NCBI GenBank assembly: GCA_021802105.1
Contig: JAKAAW010000007.1
Location: 1 to 33,521, forward strand
Direction of reading: 5' to 3'
DNA length: 33,521 bases
Source: Nanobdellota archaeon
GTDB lineage: Archaea; Nanobdellota; Nanobdellia; Parvarchaeales; Parvarchaeaceae
Part shown: piece by piece, positions 1 through 7,649 of the stretch
Layout of the letters: each line of letters starts with the position of its first letter
Numbering within the stretch: the first letter of the stretch is position 1
The notes under the pieces: generated by a model
Databases searched by the model: none
What the model saw: only the letters and a program-made list of their open reading frames with translations
Told to the model about the DNA's origin: nothing
Translations under genes and position numbers: made by a program

Positions 1-71
1 GGTGGATACTCCGCACAGTAGAAAGTGGAGTTTTAGTTTTTAAAGAATCTGTCAATAGCCGATCCACTATC

Positions 72-107
72 TATCAACGTGAGCGGAAAACCCACCTCTT
101 TATAGGC
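72..107 (+). repeat. Dispersed hairpin repeat, copy 1
   Basis: A 36-base stretch identical to bases 6043-6078 and related to copies at 8950-9002 and 33086-33139. It contains AAAACCCACCTCTTTATAGG; CCCACCT can pair with AGGCAGG across a short loop, imperfectly. The right-hand half seen in copies 3 and 4 (GGGAGGATGTCAC) has decayed here. It lies in the intergenic region downstream of the minus-strand pelota gene. The shape recalls the subterminal hairpins of IS200/IS605 elements, but no transposase is adjacent. Confidence 0.7.
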
Positions 108-171
108 AGGTATTCCAGGGACGCAGATGTGGCTATAAGCTGAAAAGCAAAAGGAAAGGTTGATCTTTACA

Positions 172-1164
172 CTAAGAGAATTTTACAATCCCTCCTCCAA
201 AGCCGTTTAGCAGGTCGAGGGATTCATCCTTCTCACTGAAGAAAGTTATCTCTGCTCCCTTCATATCCAGGTCTTCGATAAGGTCTTTGTGTTCAATGAC
301 AAAATCGCGCGTCAGTATAGCATGTATGGGCACGGAATACGAGAGTCTAGTCCTTATACTATCAATTCCATAGACATAGTCCACATTGCCGTTGGAGATA
401 TCATTTATGTACTCTTTTATTAGTGACCTCTGCACAGAGACCTGAGTGCCTCTGAGCAATTCGTTTATCTTGCCCTTGTTCATCAGTTCCTTAAGTCCGG
501 TGTGCGCATAAGAAACAGTTTCGTACTGTATACCTGACAAATCCTTCAAGTGACCTCTCTTAAGCTCTTCGTTGTCTATCGAGCTCCCTGCCACTATAAA
601 CAGATCCCACTTTGTCCTTTTGAATTCCTCCGATATGTTCTGCGAGAGTTTCTTGAAGAACTGCTCCCTAGTAGCGTTCTTGAATCTCTTCCCGGAAACG
701 TTCTCTTTAAGCTCATAGACCTTTCTGAGAGAGTAATTCGTTATCCTGTAGAATATCGCGTAACCGTCTTCGTAAACGCAGATCGCTATCCTCGGTGATT
801 TTTCCTTTGATTTCAGCACGAATTTTGTCTGGAAGTCCAGGAACCTTTTTTTCTGCAGAGCGAAGCCCGTCTTTATCTTTATATCAAGAGTATGGTACTT
901 GTGCAAAGGTACACTTTCATCCGAAGAAAAATCTATCTTTCCACTCACCGATAGCCCAGAGTCAGTAAGCTTAGCGTTCTCAACTGCGATCCCTATTTTT
1001 ACAAGCCTTATCTCAGACGTGTCACCCACCGTTATCTTGCGGCGCGAGTATGATGTAAAATGGTCGCCTTCCTCCACTATGTAACTTAGAAGGACAAGAT
1101 CATCGTAAGAGCGTACTATGGCCTTAAGTTCTCCTTTCTTGGGCTTGAAAAGCGCAACCTTCAT
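172..1164 (-). CDS. pelA: mRNA surveillance protein pelota (aDom34)
   Basis: Archaeal pelota/Dom34, about 330 aa. In this family the protein enters the A site of stalled ribosomes as an eRF1-like factor and, with aEF1A or ABCE1, promotes subunit splitting. The N-terminal third carries the Sm-like pelota signature (DDLVLLSYIVEEGD, then KITVGDTSEIRL), followed by the central eRF1_2-like domain (IAICVYEDGYAIFYRI) and a C-terminal eRF1_3-like domain (VDYVYGIDSIRTRLSYSVPIHAILTRDFV). The ORF track begins 22 codons earlier, but MKVALFKPKKGE is the usual pelota N-terminus and its ATG overlaps the stop of the upstream permease as ATGA, so I start at 1164. The protein lacks a GGQ motif, as expected for pelota rather than eRF1. 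It is slightly shorter than typical (~350 aa). Confidence 0.93.
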   Translation of the reverse strand: MKVALFKPKKGELKAIVRSYDDLVLLSYIVEEGDHFTSYSRRKITVGDTSEIRLVKIGIAVENAKLTDSGLSVSGKIDFSSDESVPLHKYHTLDIKIKTGFALQKKRFLDFQTKFVLKSKEKSPRIAICVYEDGYAIFYRITNYSLRKVYELKENVSGKRFKNATREQFFKKLSQNISEEFKRTKWDLFIVAGSSIDNEELKRGHLKDLSGIQYETVSYAHTGLKELMNKGKINELLRGTQVSVQRSLIKEYINDISNGNVDYVYGIDSIRTRLSYSVPIHAILTRDFVIEHKDLIEDLDMKGAEITFFSEKDESLDLLNGFGGGIVKFS

Positions 1165-2270
1165 ATTACATATACAACGGTGTATACCATACCGACTACC
1201 ATAACAGTCCCAGTGAAAGCAATCAACCACAGCCCCCCTGGAACTCGATAGCTCTTGCCAGCCCCGGGCAGCTTCCTCTCTTTTACGACAGCGACAAGAA
1301 CCATTATGGCCAGCAGCGGCAGAAATAAACCGCCTATTACATCCAGTACATATGCAAAGTTCATGTTTGTTAGGGATATTACAAGTGGGATAAACATCGC
1401 CAACGCGAAGCTTTTTAATCTTCCTATCTTGAAATCGTAATTTAATGAATCCACTAATACGAGACTCAGCGCCAAGTAAGGCGTGACCACTATGAATATG
1501 GTAACTACATAAAATATGTAACTAAAACTGGTCGAGCTTACAGAATTCGTTGCTATCTCAGAAATGCCCACTCCAAATACTCCCAAGAAAGCCGCCGTGA
1601 ACAGCAGGTACACTGCTATGGAAATGACCACTGACGCTACAATGACACTGTTGAACTGCTCCTTTCTTCCTCTAAGTTCAGCTTTTACTTCTGGAACGAC
1701 TGTAAAAGCCGTCAGTGAGAATAATATTATACCAAATGAGAATAGTGCTTTGTCAGGGTGTATAGTTGAAAGGTTCTGCATGGACAATGTGAGTAATAAA
1801 GGGATAGAGATAGCGACTATCAATCCTAATTTTATCAAAGAGAGGGGCATCTCAACGGCTTCGACAGTTGCATATCCTCTCAAGATCAGAGGTGTTGACA
1901 GCACAAAGACGAGTAGTATGGACAGTGCGAATGGAAGTCCCATTAGAAGGCTGAGCGAGATGCCTATTGCTATCAAGTAAGCGACGACAGCTCCATATAT
2001 CGTTAATATCTGAAGCAGCAAGACAGCCAACCCGAAGTGCTTGTTTGTGTATCTGCTTATAAGGATTGGAAGCTGGTGCATCCTTTTTGACTTGAAGGAG
2101 AGCTCTCCAGTGTACATTGTCATCAGTATCGACGCCGCACCGACGATCACTAACAGTAAAAATCCTATAAGGAAACCAGATTTTGACACAGCATAAGGAA
2201 GTGCGAGTATACCTGCACCGACCAGCGTGCCTACTATAGTACCTACAGCAGCAAGATAGCGTCTGTCCAT
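1161..2270 (-). CDS. Amino acid permease, aromatic (Tyr/Trp) transporter type
   Basis: Polytopic inner-membrane transporter of 369 aa with roughly 10-11 hydrophobic segments over its whole length. The N-terminus (GTIVGTLVGAGILALPYAVS) is the conserved first helix of the APC-superfamily Trp/Tyr permease and Aa_trans families, where the broken helix binds the amino acid. The later segment FSLTAFTVVPEVKAEL also fits this family. It probably imports amino acids by cation symport; substrate cannot be read from sequence. It is the first gene of a two-gene unit with pelota (4-bp overlap), perhaps only through compaction. The start is immediately inside a short region shared with the divergent tRNA-Glu promoter. 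Confidence 0.85.
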   Translation of the reverse strand: MDRRYLAAVGTIVGTLVGAGILALPYAVSKSGFLIGFLLLVIVGAASILMTMYTGELSFKSKRMHQLPILISRYTNKHFGLAVLLLQILTIYGAVVAYLIAIGISLSLLMGLPFALSILLVFVLSTPLILRGYATVEAVEMPLSLIKLGLIVAISIPLLLTLSMQNLSTIHPDKALFSFGIILFSLTAFTVVPEVKAELRGRKEQFNSVIVASVVISIAVYLLFTAAFLGVFGVGISEIATNSVSSTSFSYIFYVVTIFIVVTPYLALSLVLVDSLNYDFKIGRLKSFALAMFIPLVISLTNMNFAYVLDVIGGLFLPLLAIMVLVAVVKERKLPGAGKSYRVPGGLWLIAFTGTVMVVGMVYTVVYVI

Positions 2271-2273
2271 ATC

Positions 2274-2281
2274 TATTTAAT
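2274..2281 (+). promoter_or_regulatory. TATA-like box for tRNA-Glu
   Basis: The sequence TATTTAAT ends 27 bp upstream of the mature tRNA 5' end, the usual archaeal box A spacing. It sits in the 37-bp gap between the divergent permease start codon and the tRNA. Confidence 0.4.
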
Positions 2282-2307
2282 TAGTGCATTATCATATTAT
2301 TAACTGT

Positions 2308-2380
2308 GCCCCTGTAGTCTAGAGGCCAAGGACAGCGGCCTCTCGAGTCGCAGACCCGGGTTCAAATCCCGGCAGGGGCA
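2308..2380 (+). tRNA. tRNA-Glu (anticodon CTC)
   Basis: A complete cloverleaf folds by hand: acceptor GCCCCTG/CAGGGGC (7 bp), D stem GTCT/GGAC, anticodon stem GCGGC/GTCGC with loop CTCTCGA giving anticodon CTC (reads GAG), T stem CCGGG/CCCGG with loop TTCAAAT, and discriminator A. CCA is not encoded and must be added post-transcriptionally. No intron is seen. The sequence closely matches the usual archaeal tRNA-Glu pattern. Confidence 0.95.
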
Positions 2381-2443
2381 TCCGATTCTCGGGATAACAG
2401 CATTCGCAAAATATTTTAATGACTAATGTTTATGTATTATCGT

Positions 2444-3054
2444 ATGTTTACAGTGGACAAGTACAAGGTGCTCGCAGACAATAGCAAAGGAAAAATTCTA
2501 GACGTTGGTATGGGGGGGGAAACCCGCACCTTAAAAACCCGATAGGCATAGATATTATCAGAGTGAGAAAGCCACGGAACTATAAGAAAGTTTTTGTGAT
2601 GGATGCCCAGGATCTTCGATTTAAATCTAAAACATTTGATACGATAACTGTCGGCTGTGTAATCGCTCATGTAGAAAATCCAAGCTTATTCCTAAGGAAT
2701 CTGCGTAGAGTTTTGAAAGACAACGGAACTGTGCTGCTTACTATACCAAATCCAATATCTCCAGTCACAATAATACCAAATAGTTTAAGGCCCCTGCACC
2801 ATGCTGCCAAGCAGCACATTTCAGTAATACCTCCAAGAAATCTGATCTCTCTTTTTGACCACACTGGATTCAAAGTGATCAAACTCATACCTCTAGGGAT
2901 AGAAATTCCGTATAGACCCCAATTAGAACGGCTATTGCACGTTCCTCTAGGTGTCAAAAAACTACGTGCTCCGTTCCCTTTGGCGCAGGAATCTCTTTAT
3001 GTACTAAAAAAGAAGCCACTGAAAAAAGATAAAGTTTTGGTTACAGGTGATTGA
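2444..3054 (+). pseudogene. Class I SAM-dependent methyltransferase, frameshifted in a G-run
   Basis: The ORF track shows only the distal part (from 2563), but upstream sequence continues the same protein in another frame. From ATG 2444 the reading is ...KGKILDVGMGG and then runs out of frame; shifting by one base inside the run of eight G at 2512-2519 restores GNPHLKNPIGIDIIRVRKP and joins the distal ORF. Together this gives a Rossmann methyltransferase of about 200 aa: glycine-rich motif I (ILDVGMGGGNP), acidic ribose-binding strand (GIDI), motif II/III region (MDAQDLRFKSKTFDTITVGCVIAHVENP) and LRRVLKDNGTVLLTIPNP, typical of the Methyltransf_11 type. The substrate is unknown. Alternative in-frame ATGs at 2426 and 2432 are possible. 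It could be a true pseudogene, a sequencing error in the homopolymer, or slippage-expressed. Confidence 0.75.
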
Positions 3055-3118
3055 GTCTGGCATTGATATAATCACACGTTATAAAAATTTATTTTCAAAG
3101 ATGCGTTCTGCATGCGCA

Positions 3119-4312
3119 CTACTTGCTAAAGTTCTTCATATCAAGTGAATATGCTTTCTCGGAGTCAGTATAGTAGCTTTTAACGACATTACGCGAGGTC
3201 ATATCTGCGTCTGTATAATCGATTTTGCCAAGTTTGTAAAACCTTAGCCCCTCCTTTGTCTTCAACAGTACTTTTTTGCGCTGTCCTCCAAGCTCTTTGA
3301 AAACAAAGCTGGGGGCGATATCACCAGCAGTCACATAATCTATCCCTGCCTTTTTTGCGAGATAAATGTTAAAGAGTATGCCTGCCTTCAGCCCTCCAGC
3401 ATACCACTCGTCCACCCAACTACCTGCATCGTGATAGTAATTCCTGCACAATCTGATATAGATACCCTCTATAAGGTCTATGAACAGGTGGGTATCCCCT
3501 TGTTTATCAAAGCCTACAAAGCTCCTCCCAAACCCTATCTTCTTTTTGTCTAAAGAGATTGTGTAAATGATAGTACCGCCGCTTTTGCTAAAATCCTCAA
3601 ACAGCTCTTTCGCTAGCGGTTCGTATTCACCGTCCGTCCAACAGATACCCGAATCTCTAGCTGCTTTTTTCACGCCCTTATAACCATCACTGGTAGAGAC
3701 TACATCTATATCAAAACTGTTGAAGGTATCATTTAGCGCCACTTCAATCGCGTCGTTTCCGTCCGGTTCATTTCTTATTATCCTGCCGTACGTCTCCGTG
3801 AGTCTATCAAACTTAGTCTGTAATTGCTTTGATATAGGTATACCTCCAGGCTCCGGCATAACTTTTTTGGGATAATTGGAAAGTTCATTTGAATACTTCA
3901 AAAAACTATCTTTAAGCGAAATGTCAGAATTCACGTTGTCAACGGCAAATCTTACCTTATCAGCCAGCTCAGACTCTTTTCTCTCGTCTACACCATCAAC
4001 AAAATAGCGAGTGGGGGTGGCTACATTAACTGTAAATTTACCAGGTAAAAAATTACGGCTAAACCTAGAATGGTATGAATACACTGGAATTTCATATTTA
4101 TCCAAGATACTCATAAGGTCGTCGAAATAGCGCTTTTTGACAGCTATCTGCGTACCTCTTGGCAGGGGATAAAGGTACGCCTTCTTCTGCGGGAAAGTTC
4201 TTTTAGGGAACTGCTTATTTAAAAGTTTAAAACCGCTTTCTTCCAGCAAGCGTTCAAGCTCACTAACAAATATACTCTTTCCGTCTGGTCTTATACTCAG
4301 TGAAGCTTGCAT
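3119..4312 (-). CDS. Protein of unknown family (397 aa), possible GNAT-like C-terminal half
   Basis: I do not recognise this protein. It is soluble, with no signal peptide or membrane segment. The N-terminal ~170 residues are basic and aromatic (RTFPQKKAYLYPLPRGTQIAVKKRYFDDL). The C-terminal ~180 residues have a strand-rich pattern that weakly recalls a GNAT acyltransferase: ISLDKKKIGFGRSFVGFD, then THLFIDLIEGIY, a helix GLKAGILFNIYLAKKAGIDYV, and FKELGGQRKKVLLKTKEG near the end. That assignment is speculative. It is monocistronic, and a TATA-like TTTATATATTT lies upstream on the minus strand around 4343-4354. Likely a lineage-specific archaeal protein. Confidence 0.7.
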   Translation of the reverse strand: MQASLSIRPDGKSIFVSELERLLEESGFKLLNKQFPKRTFPQKKAYLYPLPRGTQIAVKKRYFDDLMSILDKYEIPVYSYHSRFSRNFLPGKFTVNVATPTRYFVDGVDERKESELADKVRFAVDNVNSDISLKDSFLKYSNELSNYPKKVMPEPGGIPISKQLQTKFDRLTETYGRIIRNEPDGNDAIEVALNDTFNSFDIDVVSTSDGYKGVKKAARDSGICWTDGEYEPLAKELFEDFSKSGGTIIYTISLDKKKIGFGRSFVGFDKQGDTHLFIDLIEGIYIRLCRNYYHDAGSWVDEWYAGGLKAGILFNIYLAKKAGIDYVTAGDIAPSFVFKELGGQRKKVLLKTKEGLRFYKLGKIDYTDADMTSRNVVKSYYTDSEKAYSLDMKNFSK

Positions 4313-4436
4313 ATTATGTTTATAACTATTATAGAGAAGGAAATATATAAATAACTAAAAGCCGGTTTCGGCGGCGCAAGCCAAATTTAAGACTTTTTAA
4401 ATAGGCGCTGACAGTACTTAATAGCGGTGAGAAATA

Positions 4437-5201
4437 ATGGGATTGATACATTGGATTGAGGCTATCATCATCATACTAGTGGCCATAACGGTCATAGGTG
4501 CGGTAGCGCTGGAGATACTTTTCCCAGGGTCATTAAGCCTGCTCACCGGTTCGGTCTCTGCATACTTCAGTAGTGCCTCTTCAAACAGTTCGTTTACCTC
4601 ACCGGGGATGAACTTTTCATATCCATCCAACTGGGTTTCATTGAATCCGCAGATACTGTCATCGGCGGCGATAAAGATGCTTCCTATGTTCGGCAATTTT
4701 TCACTAAATAAAAGCATAGGCTCAATAGGAGTTTTGTTCCCCGCTTCATTCATAACTTCTTTTTCCGGGTTGATACCCGACCTGCTGTCACATGCAGGCG
4801 GGAATCTCTCAGGTCTAAAGCTGCCTTCTAATCTAGCGGTAGTGATAGCTGGAGGTACAAAAATAACAAATCACAGCATAAACTTATCTAAGGTGTTGTC
4901 AGAGTTATCGAACAACATTCTTATACACAATATATCCCTATCAGGAGTCCAGGGACTCGGTGCATCACTGACAAACGACACTATCGCAGGACTTCATCTG
5001 GCAATTGGAAAGCTCGAGATAGCACAGGTAAACGGCAGTGTCTGTTTTGTTTTCGGAGCTGCATTGAGCAACGGCACAGCTTCGGTTCTTAACAATTCCT
5101 TCAATCGCGTCAGCGGCAGCATGAACTGCTCTTTCTCACAGACCGGGACCGGGCTCGCGGCTAGCATTCTGTCGCATATAATGCCAAACATAACCAAGTG
5201 A
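4437..5201 (+). CDS. Membrane-anchored extracytoplasmic protein, unknown function
   Basis: A 254-aa protein with one N-terminal hydrophobic helix (WIEAIIIILVAITVIGAVALEIL, about residues 6-28) followed by a Ser/Asn-rich ectodomain with many N-x-S/T sequons. The segment FSYPSNWVSLNP followed by SIGVLFPASF and NLAVVIAGGTKITN loosely resembles PsbP/Mog1-like modules, where a YPxxW motif is common, but I would not assign the fold from this. Two cysteines (VCFVF and MNCSF) near the C-terminus could form a disulfide outside the cell. An SD-like GGTGAG precedes the ATG. A small GC-rich palindrome (GCCGGTTTCGGC, 4361-4372) and a TTTTTAAATAGG TATA-like element lie upstream. Confidence 0.75.
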   Translation: MGLIHWIEAIIIILVAITVIGAVALEILFPGSLSLLTGSVSAYFSSASSNSSFTSPGMNFSYPSNWVSLNPQILSSAAIKMLPMFGNFSLNKSIGSIGVLFPASFITSFSGLIPDLLSHAGGNLSGLKLPSNLAVVIAGGTKITNHSINLSKVLSELSNNILIHNISLSGVQGLGASLTNDTIAGLHLAIGKLEIAQVNGSVCFVFGAALSNGTASVLNNSFNRVSGSMNCSFSQTGTGLAASILSHIMPNITK

Positions 5202-5222
5202 GCGCTTCTTGGAAGATAGGAT

Positions 5223-5230
5223 TTTATATA
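5223..5230 (+). promoter_or_regulatory. TATA box for the SDR gene
   Basis: TTTATATA centred about 24 bp before the ATG at 5250, the spacing expected for a leaderless or nearly leaderless archaeal transcript. Confidence 0.5.
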
Positions 5231-5249
5231 CGCAACCTCTTTTATTGTC

Positions 5250-6026
5250 ATGGGAGCATTGGACTTATTTTCCCTTAAAGGGAAATCGGCCATAGTCACG
5301 GGAGTATCCAGCGGACTTGGAATAACTTTTACGGAAGCACTTGCGGAAGCTGGCGCTGACGTTATTATCTGTGCAAGGCGTGTAGAAAAATTAAAGCAGA
5401 ACGCGGAAAAGATAGCCGCCAAGACGGGCAGAAAGATAATACCTGTTGAAGCAGACGTCTCTAAGGAAGAGGATATCATTAAACTAGTTAAGACTTGCGA
5501 GGATTCCCTTGGTAAAATAGACATACTCATAAACAACGCAGGAATCGTAAACTCCAAATCTTCGATAGATATCACAAAGCAGGAATGGGACCAAGTGATA
5601 GACATAAACCTGACCGGTACTTTCTTGCTTTCCAAATACGCTATAAAATCGATGCTTGAAAAGAAGATCAAAGGCAGCGTAATAAATATAACCTCAATAT
5701 ATGGATTGTTTGGGGATATCCTTCCCGTGCCGTCTTATTACGCCAGCAAGGGTGCTTTAGTAAACCTTACCCGCGCAATGGGTGTGGAATTTGCAGGTAG
5801 TGGGATAAGGGTTAACGCAATAGCGCCAGGGGTGTTCCCAAGCGAGATGACTACTGATATACTCAGCAACGAAGCTCTCGCCTCTCATTTTAAAGCGAGA
5901 ACCCCTATGGGCAGATTCGGTGATCCGAATGAGCTTAAGGGAGTGGCGGTGTTCTTGGCTTCCGATGCTTCGTCATACATCACCGGGCACATAGTGACGG
6001 TTGATGGCGGTTGGAGTTCCGCTTAA
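5250..6026 (+). CDS. Short-chain dehydrogenase/reductase (classical SDR)
   Basis: A 258-aa cytosolic NAD(P)-dependent oxidoreductase of the classical SDR family. The cofactor-binding TGVSSGLG motif is at residues ~17-24, ARR follows the second strand (basic residues here often indicate NADP preference), the structural NNAG motif is near residue 90, and the catalytic Ser-Tyr-Lys set is visible as ITSIYG and YYASKG near residue 163. The C-terminus GHIVTVDGGWSSA is typical. Closest general types are 3-oxoacyl-ACP reductase, gluconate 5-dehydrogenase or glucose 1-dehydrogenase; the substrate cannot be chosen from sequence or from neighbours. It is transcribed alone, with hairpin repeat copy 2 just after its stop. 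Confidence 0.92.
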   Translation: MGALDLFSLKGKSAIVTGVSSGLGITFTEALAEAGADVIICARRVEKLKQNAEKIAAKTGRKIIPVEADVSKEEDIIKLVKTCEDSLGKIDILINNAGIVNSKSSIDITKQEWDQVIDINLTGTFLLSKYAIKSMLEKKIKGSVINITSIYGLFGDILPVPSYYASKGALVNLTRAMGVEFAGSGIRVNAIAPGVFPSEMTTDILSNEALASHFKARTPMGRFGDPNELKGVAVFLASDASSYITGHIVTVDGGWSSA

Positions 6027-6042
6027 CTGAGAAGTCTATTCT

Positions 6043-6090
6043 TATCAACGTGAGCGGAAAACCCACCTCTTTATAGGCGGAGAATGTAAC
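6043..6090 (+). repeat. Dispersed hairpin repeat, copy 2
   Basis: Bases 6043-6078 are identical to copy 1. The 3' part GGCGGAGAATGTAAC is a decayed form of the GGTGGGAGGATGTCAC seen in copies 3 and 4. CCCACCT pairs with AGGCGGA around a short loop with mismatches. It lies directly downstream of the SDR gene and upstream of the promoter of the next gene. Confidence 0.75.
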
Positions 6091-6173
6091 TTCACATAAA
6101 GTCGAGCAGATACTTGGCAGAATTTAATGTTTTTATATTAGTTCTCTTCTTATTACTATAAAGTGAGTAACTT

Positions 6174-6959
6174 ATGGATGAATCTGAAGGGGAGTCGAAA
6201 GGGAAAAACTTAGATAGGATCCTGTCCACGCTACAGGAAAGGGGTGAGCTTACCATCTCCGACAAAGAATTCCTGAAACTCAGGGATGATGACCATAATC
6301 TTACCATAGTCGAAAGCGCAGAGTACTTTTTGTGGGACACCTCAAAAGGCGCATACTATAACATAGTCACCGGAAAGAATTTTGATAAAGACAAAGTAGC
6401 TTATTTCGACGAGTTCTCAGATCTTTTGCGCATAGACATGGATAAACTGGCCGTGCTCGATAATTCATACATGCTTGATGGTGAGCTGGAGTGCGTGATA
6501 GAGGGCGTCAGAGGAATCCCGAAAGGTCCTGATTTCAACAAGTTAAATCTCGCAGTGCACATCGGAAAAAATAAGGGAAAACGCGAGAAGATAGATCTTT
6601 CTGCCTATAAACTGTCGACCTCTGCGAGGGTTAGGGAGTTTTACAGCGTTGATAAGGGGCTCAGGGTCTCAGAGGAAAAATCCCCATTCCATAACATAAG
6701 CATGATAGCAAAACTCAAAGGAGACTGTGACATAGACTTGGTTTACAGAAAAACCTTCAAAGGCAGTGAGAAAATCGGTTCAAGATTGTACCTAAGGATG
6801 GGAAAAGGAAAGAACATCATGTTGGACAAGGAAAATAACTCAAGTATAATAAGTTTTATGGAGTATCTGCATGATGTGCATATAGGAGCATTTGAGGAGA
6901 CGTCTTGTAATGTGTCAAAATTCGGACACAAGCCTGACTACATGAACATGTACCTTTAG
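6174..6959 (+). CDS. Protein of unknown family (261 aa)
   Basis: I do not recognise this protein. It is hydrophilic, charged and has no membrane segment or signal peptide. Visible features are a Lys/Glu-rich N-terminus with repeated Asp/Glu, VESAEYFLWDTSKGAYYNIVTGKNFD in the first third, and a basic beta-rich C-terminal half (DLVYRKTFKGSEKIGSRLYLRMGKGKNIML). The C-terminus GHKPDYMNMYL is convergent with, and shares 4 bases with, the minus-strand SWIM gene. A TATA-like stretch (TTTTTATATTAG) is at about 6130-6141. Probably lineage-specific. Confidence 0.7.
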   Translation: MDESEGESKGKNLDRILSTLQERGELTISDKEFLKLRDDDHNLTIVESAEYFLWDTSKGAYYNIVTGKNFDKDKVAYFDEFSDLLRIDMDKLAVLDNSYMLDGELECVIEGVRGIPKGPDFNKLNLAVHIGKNKGKREKIDLSAYKLSTSARVREFYSVDKGLRVSEEKSPFHNISMIAKLKGDCDIDLVYRKTFKGSEKIGSRLYLRMGKGKNIMLDKENNSSIISFMEYLHDVHIGAFEETSCNVSKFGHKPDYMNMYL

Positions 6960-7255
6960 GTCTTTACCTTTTTGTTCTTAAGCGCAAGGTTCACTGCTAT
7001 TATGTGTGAGCAGATCTTGTTCTGCAATGCATACCATTTGCAGTCGCACTGCCATTGTTTATCCTCGAATTTCTCGGCGAAGTACATAACACTGTGTTCC
7101 GTCTCGTCCCCCTTTACTATGAATGATATGTGTCTAGCAGTGCCGTAGTCTATCCTGACCTTGTCGGACAGTCTCAATCCCTTCACGTATCTCTTGCCGT
7201 CTTTCTCTAGTGTATCTGAAGGCAACAGCTCTATGTGCATAACTCTACTATTCAC
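6956..7255 (-). CDS. Small SWIM zinc-finger protein
   Basis: A 99-aa protein whose C-terminal half carries the SWIM signature CxCx(n)CxH: CDCKWYALQNKICSHIIAVNLAL. In the SWIM family this motif binds zinc and mediates nucleic-acid or protein contacts; in archaea stand-alone SWIM proteins are common and mostly uncharacterised. The N-terminal half (GLRLSDKVRIDYGTARHISFIVKG) looks like a small beta sheet. It is convergent with the upstream unknown gene (overlapping stop codons) and starts 40 bp before the divergent RNase P RNA gene. Confidence 0.82.
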   Translation of the reverse strand: MNSRVMHIELLPSDTLEKDGKRYVKGLRLSDKVRIDYGTARHISFIVKGDETEHSVMYFAEKFEDKQWQCDCKWYALQNKICSHIIAVNLALKNKKVKT

Positions 7256-7262
7256 GCCTTGA

Positions 7263-7272
7263 TATATTTATA
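7263..7272 (+). promoter_or_regulatory. TATA box for RNase P RNA
   Basis: TATATTTATA lies 24-33 bp upstream of the predicted RNA 5' end at 7296, the correct archaeal spacing for a stable-RNA promoter. Confidence 0.5.
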
Positions 7273-7295
7273 TTCTATCGGCTCATTGGATTGGT

Positions 7296-7573
7296 ACGGT
7301 GTCGTATACGACAGACCATCAAAGGAGGAAGTCCGTTCACGGCAAAAACCGCACTGCGGTAACGCAGTACATTAAATGTGTAGGCAATTGAACAGAAACG
7401 AACCAGCACGATGATAAGAGATGATGCTTGTCTGATTGTCATCGGAAAGGATGAAACGGCAATCCTGCGGCGTGCAAACCGGTATTCCGGCGCTTAGTCG
7501 AATGTCGTAACGCGTAATGTAGAAGCTGCGAACGCGGCGGAAACGCGACAGAAAACGGGCTATTCGACACCGT
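7296..7573 (+). ncRNA. rnpB: RNase P RNA (archaeal)
   Basis: The catalytic RNA of RNase P, which removes 5' leaders from pre-tRNAs. Helix P1 closes the molecule: ACGGTGTCG at 7296-7304 pairs with CGACACCGT at 7565-7573. The conserved blocks occur in order: CR-I-like GGAGGAAGTCCGTT near 7323, ACAGAAACGAACC near 7391, GGATGAAACGGCAA near 7449, and the CR-V block ACAGAAAACGGGCTATT near 7549, whose AACGG pairs with CCGTT of CR-I to make P4. At about 278 nt it is at the compact end for archaea. A T-rich tract (GTTTTTA) follows P1, a plausible terminator. The ORF-track line on the opposite strand here is a shadow. A protein partner, Rnp4/Rpp21, is encoded at 20734. Confidence 0.95.
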
Positions 7574-7649
7574 GTTTTTATTTCTGTAGTCGGCATTTTG
7601 TCGATTAAACGTTTATAAAAAGTAAATGACATAATTCTTATCGAAAAAT

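Noticed and set aside
1-171. Hairpin ACTCC...GGAGT followed by TTTT near base 7-35
   Set aside because: Five-base stem with a long loop; could end an off-window gene but is too weak to call.
7372-7632. 86-aa minus-strand ORF
   Set aside because: Antisense shadow of the RNase P RNA gene.
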